Origin: Cyanobacteria bacterium UBA3803
GTDB taxonomy: Bacteria; Cyanobacteriota; Vampirovibrionia; Gastranaerophilales; Gastranaerophilaceae
Direction: 5' to 3'
Assembly: GCA_002369055.1 (NCBI GenBank)
Contig: DFEL01000013.1
Coordinates: forward strand, 459-15,181
DNA length: 14,723 bases
A program made the translations under genes and the position numbers. Positions 7,850 to 13,565 of this stretch are shown here, in pieces. Position 1 is the first letter of the stretch. Each line of letters opens with the position of its first letter. The notes under the pieces are model-generated. The model was not told the DNA's origin. It searched no databases and worked only from the letters and a program-made list of their open reading frames with translations.

Positions 7850-8415
7850 TAGTTGCCTCCTTTGTACGTATTATACGTTTTCATAATATTTTTAACGTAA
7901 TTTTGTGTTTCTTTGTAAGGTGGAATACCACCGTATTTTTTTACTGCATTAGGACCTGCATTGTATGCAGCAAGTGCTAATTCTTTATTATTATCAAATC
8001 TATCCATTAAACCTTTTAGGTATTTTGTTCCGCCTGCAATATTTTGTTCTGCATCGTAAGCGTTTGTAACACCCAAACCTTCTGCTGTTGCAGGCATCAA
8101 TTGCATTAAGCCCATTGCCCCGCATTTAGAAGTTGCATTAACATTAAAACCTGATTCGTGTCTAACAACTGATTTTACAAAATCTTTGTCCAAATTATTT
8201 TTTGCAGCATATTGCTCGATTAAATTGTTAATTTCGTTACGTTCAACTTTTTCACCTGATTTAACGTGTTCAATTTTTTTGTCTAAAATCTTTTGAAAAT
8301 CTTTATCTGTTTTTGGATTTTCAACTTCGGGCAGAGAATTTTGCATAGAAAGAGCAGCGAACTGACGTTCGATTGCACTGATTCGTTGTAATGTCATTTG
8401 CAGACTTGCTGTCAT
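7849..8415 (-). CDS. Lytic transglycosylase (SLT domain) heading the flagellar operon
   Basis: This 188-residue protein has a C-terminal lytic transglycosylase domain (about 62-185) that cleaves peptidoglycan glycan strands. The catalytic glutamate is E87 in VVRHESGF. Other family motifs are SKCGAMGLMQLMPATAEGLG (96-115), NIAGGTKYL (125-133), LAAYNAGPNAV (148-158) and PPYKETQNYV (165-174). The first 60 residues are polar and helical (LQRISAIERQFAAL), with no Sec signal or membrane segment, so export through the flagellar apparatus is likely. It probably opens the wall for the rod and replaces the enzyme domain missing from FlgJ at 3361-3708. It is the first gene of the operon, with a GGTGGAG site 4 bases from the ATG. 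Cell-wall use outside flagella cannot be excluded. Confidence 0.93.
   Translation of the reverse strand: MTASLQMTLQRISAIERQFAALSMQNSLPEVENPKTDKDFQKILDKKIEHVKSGEKVERNEINNLIEQYAAKNNLDKDFVKSVVRHESGFNVNATSKCGAMGLMQLMPATAEGLGVTNAYDAEQNIAGGTKYLKGLMDRFDNNKELALAAYNAGPNAVKKYGGIPPYKETQNYVKNIMKTYNTYKGGN
7856..7863 (-). promoter_or_regulatory. flgF ribosome binding site inside the transglycosylase gene
   Basis: AAAGGAGG on the minus strand is one of the best Shine-Dalgarno matches in the operon. It lies 6 to 7 bases before the flgF ATG and also encodes the K-G-G near the transglycosylase C-terminus. Stop and start share one base, so translation of the two genes is probably coupled. Confidence 0.75.
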
Positions 8416-8430
8416 TTTTCTCCACCCCGA

Positions 8431-8448
8431 AAGTATATAATTATACTT
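8431..8448 (-). promoter_or_regulatory. Candidate -10 box and dyad before the flagellar operon
   Basis: Arms AAGTATA (8431-8437) and TATACTT (8442-8448) form a perfect 7-bp inverted repeat with a 4-base spacer. On the minus strand a TATAAT box lies at 8445-8440, which would place the start near 8433, about 18 bases before the first gene. No good -35 box sits 16 to 18 bases upstream. TATAAT also reads on the plus strand at 8436-8441. Promoter use is therefore tentative; the dyad could be an operator. Confidence 0.35.
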
Positions 8449-8477
8449 CCGCCTATCATTTCACACATCTAATTTAC

Positions 8478-8548
8478 AATATATGGAGTATATTTAACAT
8501 CAATCTTATGATGTATTTTTTATAATTTGGTCTTAATCTTTAGATTAA
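8478..8548. repeat. Cluster of small dyads in the divergent intergenic region
   Basis: Three perfect inverted repeats lie in 71 bases: AATATA/TATATT (8478-8483, 8489-8494), ACATCA/TGATGT (8497-8502, 8509-8514) and TTAATCT/AGATTAA (8533-8539, 8542-8548). They sit between the flagellar operon and the methyltransferase, where regulators of either side could bind. Short A/T dyads also arise by chance in DNA of this composition. Confidence 0.35.
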
Positions 8549-8576
8549 TATTAAAAATATAAATTTTAATTTGTAA

Positions 8577-8582
8577 TATAAT
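8577..8582 (+). promoter_or_regulatory. Candidate -10 box for the methyltransferase gene
   Basis: A perfect TATAAT on the plus strand would start transcription near 8589, giving a leader of about 52 bases. The region 16 to 18 bases upstream is A-rich and gives no recognisable -35. The leader carries no ribosome site near the ATG; the nearest AGG is about 20 bases away. Confidence 0.3.
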
Positions 8583-8640
8583 AGATAATTAATAATACGA
8601 CAGCGTCTTTAAACAATAGGTAACTTAATTTATTAAAATA

Positions 8641-10251
8641 ATGGATAATACTTGTTCAAATAAAAGTACACTACCAAAAATTTATAGCACTGACAGAATG
8701 GTGCTTGATGAAAATATTATTAAAAAATTGGAACATTATTCATTAGAAAGCTATATTTCAGATGTTAAAATATATGGACTTGAAGTCACATGGAATAATA
8801 TTTGTCAATTTGTTATTGATAATTATAACAATTTGCCAAATTTTTTAAACATTAATAATTTTGGTGAATTATATGAAATTGGATTAGCAATTTGGAATAA
8901 ACAACTTAAAAAAGATAGCGGACAATACTACACACCTGATGATGTAGCATCAGTAATGTGCGAATGGTTAGAAAAATGTAATGGTGAAAATGTATGTGAT
9001 ATTGGTTGTGGAACGGGAAAATTAATTCTCACTTATTTAGATTTAATCGGAAACGAACAAGCCATAAAGTTAATTTCATCAGGAAAATTATATTTATATG
9101 ACTTTGATAATATTGCATTAAAAATTTGCATAACAACTATTGCCATAAAATACGGATTAGATTTAGCGGAAAAAATAAACGCTATACACTGCGATTTTTT
9201 AGATAAAAATATCAAATTACCTGAAAATTGCAAAGTGATATCAAATCCACCATATTCTCAAATAAATGAAATTTTAAATAATTGGGAACATACAGAGGTT
9301 GCATTTGAAACAAAAGAGTACTATGCACTGTTTATTGAAAAAATTTTAAAACAAAGTAAATCATCTGTAATAATAAGCCCATATAGTTTTATATCAGGTA
9401 CAAAATTTTATTCATTAAGAACTGTTATGAATAAATCAAAAGGTTTTATTGTTTCATTTGATAATGTACCCGGAAATATATTTTGCGGAAGAAAACACGG
9501 TATATTTAATACAAATACAGCAAATTCTGTTAGAGCGGCAATAACAGTTTCAAGGAATGATACAAAAGACAAAGGTTACAGATTAACACCGCTTATAAGG
9601 TTTAAACAAACTGAAAGAGCTAATTTACTTAAATGTGATGTACTGGAAGAATTTTTAGATTCTACTTTACAAATTGCTAATAATGCAAATCCAATGTTTT
9701 ATAAATGTCACAAACAACTAAAACATATCTTTGATAGGTGGATAAAAATAAGTCAAGGTTGGGTATTATCAGATTATACACGTGTAAACGGTGATTACAC
9801 AATATATATGCCGAATACATGCAGATACTATACAACCGCATCTGCCAAACTTTTAAACAGAAGCGGGCAAATAACTCTTAATTTCCATGATGAAAACATA
9901 TTTAATTACGTATTTTGTTTGATAAATTCTTCTTTTGCATATTGGTATTGGAGAATTTATGACGGAGGCATCACGTATCCTAAAAACTTATTACTATCAA
10001 TTCCTGTATTTTATGAGATTCTTAATAATGATGACCACTTATTTTTCAGTAAATTAACCCAAGAAATGATAAAAAAATCAAAGGACTATATAGTTACAAA
10101 AAACAATAAAGGTACTCAAGAAAATATAAAATTTCCAAAAGAATATCGAAATAAAATTAATACAAAATTTTTGGAAATTTTAGGATTAAACGAAAATTGC
10201 AAAATATTTGATATTATTCATTCAAACAAAGCATTAGAGGTTAGTCTATAA
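8641..10251 (+). CDS. Solitary gamma-class N6-adenine DNA methyltransferase
   Basis: This 536-residue protein transfers a methyl group from S-adenosylmethionine to the N6 of adenine in DNA. Motifs run in gamma-class order: motif X-like SGQYYTP (93-99), SAM-binding motif I VCDIGCGTGK (118-127), an acidic motif LYDFD (152-156) and catalytic NPPY (202-205). The segment IFNTNTANSVRAAITVSRN (288-306) belongs to the same domain. The C-terminal part (about 360-500) resembles a target-recognition domain of the Eco57I/TaqI type, with INSSFAYWYWRIYDGG (428-443) and an IPVFYEI end. No nuclease motif is evident, and no restriction or specificity gene is next to it, so it looks like an orphan enzyme with an unknown target. 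An in-frame stop at 8626-8628 leaves the ATG at 8641 as the first good start. Three rows in and near this gene hold 13 to 17 G+C of 60, against 21 to 23 in two ligA rows, which hints at horizontal origin. Confidence 0.88.
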   Translation: MDNTCSNKSTLPKIYSTDRMVLDENIIKKLEHYSLESYISDVKIYGLEVTWNNICQFVIDNYNNLPNFLNINNFGELYEIGLAIWNKQLKKDSGQYYTPDDVASVMCEWLEKCNGENVCDIGCGTGKLILTYLDLIGNEQAIKLISSGKLYLYDFDNIALKICITTIAIKYGLDLAEKINAIHCDFLDKNIKLPENCKVISNPPYSQINEILNNWEHTEVAFETKEYYALFIEKILKQSKSSVIISPYSFISGTKFYSLRTVMNKSKGFIVSFDNVPGNIFCGRKHGIFNTNTANSVRAAITVSRNDTKDKGYRLTPLIRFKQTERANLLKCDVLEEFLDSTLQIANNANPMFYKCHKQLKHIFDRWIKISQGWVLSDYTRVNGDYTIYMPNTCRYYTTASAKLLNRSGQITLNFHDENIFNYVFCLINSSFAYWYWRIYDGGITYPKNLLLSIPVFYEILNNDDHLFFSKLTQEMIKKSKDYIVTKNNKGTQENIKFPKEYRNKINTKFLEILGLNENCKIFDIIHSNKALEVSL

Positions 10252-10333
10252 TTCAGCAGGCGGCTCAAGTGCTATTTAGTGAAATATGTATATCGTTGTC
10301 ATAATTTATTAAAAATTTATTTCAAACTTCTGT

Positions 10334-10362
10334 TTCACAGTCACGAATTTATGTGCTAAAAT
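10334..10362 (+). promoter_or_regulatory. Promoter of ligA (leaderless)
   Basis: TTCACA (10334-10339) and TAAAAT (10357-10362) are separated by 17 bases, each matching the housekeeping sigma consensus at five of six positions, and TG-C before the -10 gives an extended box. The usual distance puts +1 at 10369, the A of the ligA ATG. The rest of the 10252-10368 gap shows no clear terminator for the upstream gene. Confidence 0.6.
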
Positions 10363-10368
10363 TTATCT

Positions 10369-12360
10369 ATGGTTGTCGAAAGATTAAAATATTTAAGGGA
10401 TACAATAAACAAAGCAAATTATCTTTACTATGTTGAAGATAATCCTACGTTATCTGATTTTGAGTATGATGAATTATTCAGAGAATTGAAAGCTCTTGAA
10501 GCACAATATCCTTTACTTGTTACACCTGACAGCCCTACTCAAAAAGTCGGTTCGGCAAAAATTCAATCAACATTTAAAGAAGTTAAACACAAATACAGAC
10601 TTTATAGTTTAGATAATTCCAATAATCACGAGGAACTAAAAAAGTGGTATGAAAGAGTACAAAAGGAAGTTGGAGATGTAGACTTAGTCTGTGAACTTAA
10701 AATTGACGGACTTGCAATTGCACTTACATATAATCAAGGCTTTTTTACACAAGGTGTAACTCGTGGTAACGGTATTTTTGGCGAAGATATAACCGAAAAT
10801 TTAAAAACAGTAAAAGCAATTCCTCATAAAATTTCAAAACCATATAATCTGGAAGTCAGAGGCGAAATTTATATGCCAAAAACTTCTTTTGAAAAATTAA
10901 ACGAAGAAAATTTGCAAAAAGGTGATAAAATTTTTGCAAATCCTCGTAATGCGGCAAGTGGTTCTATCAGACAACTTGACCCGACAGTTACGGCAAAAAG
11001 AGATTTGTCTATTTTTGTTTATACACCAATTTTGGAAGGAATAGAAAACGCTCCTAAAACGCATTATGAAAGTCTGATGTTTTTAAAAGATTTGGGATTT
11101 AAAATTAACGAAAACATAAGACCCGTAAAAAACATAGAAGAAGCAATTGAATATTGTAAAGAATGGGAAACAAAACGTTTTGACCTTGATTATGCAACAG
11201 ACGGTGTTGTTATTAAAGTAAACAGTTTTGGATATCAAAATGAACTCGGATTTACGGCACGTGCTCCAAAATGGGCAACTGCATTTAAATTTCCGCCGGA
11301 AGAAGTTAATACAAAATTATTAAATATTGAAACTATAAATGTAGGTAAAACAGGTGCAATAACTCCTGTTGCAGTATTAGAACCTGTATTACTTGCAGGA
11401 AGTACCGTATCACGTGCAAGCTTGCACAATTTTGATGAAATTAAAAGACTTGATGTAAGAATTGGCGACACAGTTTTAATAAAAAAAGCCGCAGAAATTA
11501 TACCTAAAGTTATAAAACACGTAGACAGTGAAGAACACGACAGTTTGCCCGTATATGAAGCTCCTACAAAATGTCCTTCTTGTAACAGCGATTTAGTTGT
11601 ACCGGAAGGAGAAGTAAATTTATATTGTCCAAACACTTTTGGATGTCCAAGTCAAGCAAAATCAAGACTTGAATATTGGGTTTCAAAAGAGGCTATGGAT
11701 ATTGATTTTATTGGCCCGAATGTTATTGACCAATTGTATGAAAAAAATATGGTTAAAACACCTGCTGATTTTTATGCACTAACTCAACAAGATTTTATGC
11801 AGCTTGATTTGGTTAAGGAAAAATCAGCATACAATATGTATAATTCCATTCAACAAAGTAAAAACAGACCGCTTTCAAAATTTTTAACCGCACTTTCCAT
11901 AAGACATGTCGGAAAAGAAACAGCAGATTTGCTTGCAAATCATTTTCAATCTTTAGAAGCAATACAAAATGCAACTGTTGAAGAAATGGCTAAAATAGAC
12001 GGTATTGGAGATAAAATAGCCAATTCGGTAAAAGATTTCTTTACCCAACCATATAATTTAGAATTGTTAAAAAATCTCAACCATTTGGATGTACATCCAA
12101 CTCATAAAGTAGTGGTACAATCCACTGTGTTGAATTCAAAAACGTTTGTTTTGACAGGTACACTTTCAACAATGGGAAGAACTGAAGCAAGCGAAAAAAT
12201 AAAACAGCTTGGCGGAAAAACATCTTCCTCTGTAACTAAGAAAACGGATTTTGTTGTTGCAGGTGAAAGTGCAGGGTCTAAACTTACAAAGGCTCAAGAA
12301 TTGGGTATCACTATTCTGAATGAAGATGAATTCTTAAAAATGATTAACGAGAAAGAGTAA
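10369..12360 (+). CDS. ligA: NAD+-dependent DNA ligase LigA
   Basis: LigA (663 residues) seals nicks in DNA during replication and repair, using NAD+ as the adenylate donor. Domains in order: the NAD+-binding Ia region (1-60, with ANYLYYVEDNPTLSDFEYDE), the nucleotidyltransferase core with catalytic K111 in CELKIDG, NPRNAASGSIRQLD (191-204) and DGVVIKVN (278-285), the OB fold (about 315-395), a four-cysteine zinc site (C402, C405, C420, C426), helix-hairpin-helix repeats (about 480-560, with GIGDKIA), and a BRCT domain (about 590-663). The length is typical and no motif is missing. The ATG has no Shine-Dalgarno site; an in-frame TAA at 10357-10359 rules out an earlier start, so translation from a leaderless mRNA is likely. 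The membrane-protein gene downstream starts 54 bases after the stop and may be co-transcribed. Confidence 0.98.
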   Translation: MVVERLKYLRDTINKANYLYYVEDNPTLSDFEYDELFRELKALEAQYPLLVTPDSPTQKVGSAKIQSTFKEVKHKYRLYSLDNSNNHEELKKWYERVQKEVGDVDLVCELKIDGLAIALTYNQGFFTQGVTRGNGIFGEDITENLKTVKAIPHKISKPYNLEVRGEIYMPKTSFEKLNEENLQKGDKIFANPRNAASGSIRQLDPTVTAKRDLSIFVYTPILEGIENAPKTHYESLMFLKDLGFKINENIRPVKNIEEAIEYCKEWETKRFDLDYATDGVVIKVNSFGYQNELGFTARAPKWATAFKFPPEEVNTKLLNIETINVGKTGAITPVAVLEPVLLAGSTVSRASLHNFDEIKRLDVRIGDTVLIKKAAEIIPKVIKHVDSEEHDSLPVYEAPTKCPSCNSDLVVPEGEVNLYCPNTFGCPSQAKSRLEYWVSKEAMDIDFIGPNVIDQLYEKNMVKTPADFYALTQQDFMQLDLVKEKSAYNMYNSIQQSKNRPLSKFLTALSIRHVGKETADLLANHFQSLEAIQNATVEEMAKIDGIGDKIANSVKDFFTQPYNLELLKNLNHLDVHPTHKVVVQSTVLNSKTFVLTGTLSTMGRTEASEKIKQLGGKTSSSVTKKTDFVVAGESAGSKLTKAQELGITILNEDEFLKMINEKE

Positions 12361-12372
12361 GCACCTTTGGCA

Positions 12373-12392
12373 TTGAAGCCAATGGGCTTCAA
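12373..12392 (+). repeat. Hairpin between ligA and the small membrane-protein gene
   Basis: TTGAAGCC (12373-12380) and GGCTTCAA (12385-12392) pair perfectly around the loop AATG, starting 12 bases after the ligA stop. No U-tract follows; AAGAAGAAGGG does. It could slow or partly stop readthrough, or protect the ligA 3' end. It is not a standard terminator. Confidence 0.45.
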
Positions 12393-12414
12393 AGAAGAAG
12401 GGTTAGAAAGATTT

Positions 12415-12690
12415 ATGAACAAGCATTTTAGAATAATCGACGTGAACGGATTTCGCGGTTTGGCTTTATTCTTATTTATTGTAGTTTGCTTGGCTAGCGG
12501 ATTTATTGCATTTCCCGGCTATCTGGCTATGATATTGTGGAACGCTTTTGCACCATCAATTGCTTTACCTGAAATTAATTTATTACAAGGCATTTTATTA
12601 TGGGCAATTGTTGCTTTTTCAATTTATATGTTTAGCAACCATAAGGTTGTTATTGTTATGCAATCAAGAAAAAAATTATATAAGGACTAA
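12415..12690 (+). CDS. Small two-helix membrane protein of unknown function
   Basis: I do not recognise a function for this 91-residue protein. It has a short polar N-terminus (MNKHFRIIDVNGFRG), a first membrane helix at about 16-42 (LALFLFIVVCLASGFIAFPG, then YLAMILW), a short loop, a second helix at about 56-75 (LLQGILLWAIVAFSIYMFS) and a basic tail (SRKKLYKD). Both ends are probably cytoplasmic by the positive-inside rule. The ATG at 12415 is chosen over an in-frame TTG at 12367, because the TTG lies in the hairpin region with no ribosome site, while purine-rich AAGAAGAAGGG and GAAAG stretches precede the ATG. It lies 54 bases after ligA and ends directly at the promoter of the next gene. 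Confidence 0.72.
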   Translation: MNKHFRIIDVNGFRGLALFLFIVVCLASGFIAFPGYLAMILWNAFAPSIALPEINLLQGILLWAIVAFSIYMFSNHKVVIVMQSRKKLYKD

Positions 12691-12719
12691 TTGATAAACA
12701 CTTTCTTTTGAGTTAAAAT
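12691..12719 (+). promoter_or_regulatory. Promoter of the SIMPL-domain gene
   Basis: TTGATA (12691-12696) and TAAAAT (12714-12719) are 17 bases apart, each five of six against the housekeeping sigma consensus. The -35 box directly abuts the stop codon of the previous gene. Predicted +1 is near 12726, which gives an 18-base leader that still contains the ribosome site GAAAGGA. Confidence 0.65.
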
Positions 12720-12734
12720 CAACTCAAAAGAAAG
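12701..12734. repeat. 14-bp perfect inverted repeat over the -10 box
   Basis: CTTTCTTTTGAGTT (12701-12714) and its exact reverse complement AACTCAAAAGAAAG (12721-12734) flank a 6-base centre. The -10 box TAAAAT lies across that centre and the predicted start site lies in the right arm. As DNA this looks like a repressor operator. In any transcript reading through from ligA it would fold into a hairpin that covers part of the ribosome site, and the T-rich GATTTTAT after it could let it act as a weak terminator. Confidence 0.75.
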
Positions 12735-12743
12735 GATTTTATC

Positions 12744-13481
12744 ATGAAAAAATATTTAATTGTTATATCTGCATTATTAGTAACATTTGTTACTACAAGT
12801 TTTGTATGTGCTTTGGATAATGGTGTAATTGATATAAGTTTATCAGGGACAAAGGAAATATCACCTGATTCGTTTCAGTTGACATTTGCTGTTGAAACAC
12901 AAAATGCAGATGTTCAAAAAGCAATTTCCGAAAATAAAGAAAATTCAGAAAAATTATATAATACCTTAAAATCAATGTTAAATAGTGTTAGAGGTGATTA
13001 TATTAAAACTTCTAATTACAGCGTAAATCCTAATTATGAATACGGCTCAAAGGGTAAAAAAACTTTAAGAGATTATACCGTTTATAATTCTGTAATTGTT
13101 TATGTAAAAGATATTTCAGTTTTACCAAAATTTGTTAATGCTGCCTCAACAAAGGGAGTTACAAGAGTAGATAATCTTACGTTTAAAGCAACAAATTACG
13201 AAAACGAATGTAATACTTTGTTGGGTGAATTGACAAATAAAGCAAAAAATAGAGCAAATGCAAGTTTAAAACCATTAGGATTACAAGTTATAACTTTAAA
13301 AAGTTTAAATACAAGCTGTTCCGAATCAACAAATTATCCTGTTGTAAATTATGCGATGAAAGCAAGAGTATTAGGTGCAACAGCTGATAGTACCGCTGAA
13401 CAATCTGCACCTGTTGAAGCCGGAAAAACTATATTAAGAGCAAACATTAATTCAACATTTTATGTAGGCACAAGAAAATAA
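12744..13481 (+). CDS. Exported SIMPL-domain (DUF541) protein
   Basis: This 245-residue protein has a Sec signal peptide (MKKYLIVISALLVTFVTTSF, cleavage expected after VCA at residue 23) followed by one SIMPL/DUF541 domain over nearly the whole mature chain. Family features are the opening strand IDISLSGTKEISPDSFQLTF (29-48), an AISENKENSEKLYNTLKSML helix (60-79), IKTSNYSVNPNYEY (87-100), the YTVYNSVIVYVKDISVLPKF region (111-130) and a C-terminal ILRANINSTFYVG strand. SIMPL proteins are periplasmic or surface oligomers; the biochemical role is unclear in most species. It has its own promoter and a good ribosome site (GAAAGGA, 7 bases from the ATG). The VC at the signal end does not fit a lipobox, so it is probably soluble. 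Confidence 0.85.
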   Translation: MKKYLIVISALLVTFVTTSFVCALDNGVIDISLSGTKEISPDSFQLTFAVETQNADVQKAISENKENSEKLYNTLKSMLNSVRGDYIKTSNYSVNPNYEYGSKGKKTLRDYTVYNSVIVYVKDISVLPKFVNAASTKGVTRVDNLTFKATNYENECNTLLGELTNKAKNRANASLKPLGLQVITLKSLNTSCSESTNYPVVNYAMKARVLGATADSTAEQSAPVEAGKTILRANINSTFYVGTRK

Positions 13482-13526
13482 ACAGGCTAAATATGTTTAT
13501 ATAAAACATGGATTATATAAATAAAT

Positions 13527-13557
13527 TATCCCTATTTCCGTAACAGAAATAGGGATA
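13527..13557. terminator. Bidirectional terminator between convergent genes
   Basis: Arms TATCCCTATTTC (13527-13538) and GAAATAGGGATA (13546-13557) pair perfectly over 12 bp with a 7-base loop. T-rich sequence follows on the plus strand (TATTTTATTTATT), and the opposite side is A-rich on the plus strand and therefore T-rich on the minus strand. It lies 8 bases beyond the ileS stop and 45 beyond the SIMPL gene, so it probably ends both transcripts. Confidence 0.85.
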
Positions 13558-13565
13558 TATTTTAT

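Noticed and set aside
8452..8478. A sigma-28-like promoter (TAAA then GATAG) upstream of the flagellar operon on the minus strand
   Set aside because: The spacing between the two parts is about three bases too short against the E. coli consensus, and the second part lacks the GCC before GATA.
8592..8600. TAATACGAC, the first nine bases of the T7 phage promoter
   Set aside because: The remaining half of that promoter does not match and no phage genes are present, so it is a chance match.
8626..10314. A 13-base direct repeat TAATTTATTAAAA at 8626-8638 and 10302-10314 flanking the methyltransferase gene, as an insertion footprint
   Set aside because: It consists only of A and T, does not extend by even one base, and has no adjoining inverted repeats or recombinase; chance is sufficient in such AT-rich gaps.
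11235..11636. A 133-codon minus-strand open frame inside ligA
   Set aside because: It lies wholly opposite the conserved ligase core and zinc region and has no recognisable protein features.
12367..12414. TTG start adding 16 residues to the small membrane protein
   Set aside because: It has no ribosome site, the extra residues are encoded by the hairpin, and the ATG at 12415 gives a normal N-terminus.
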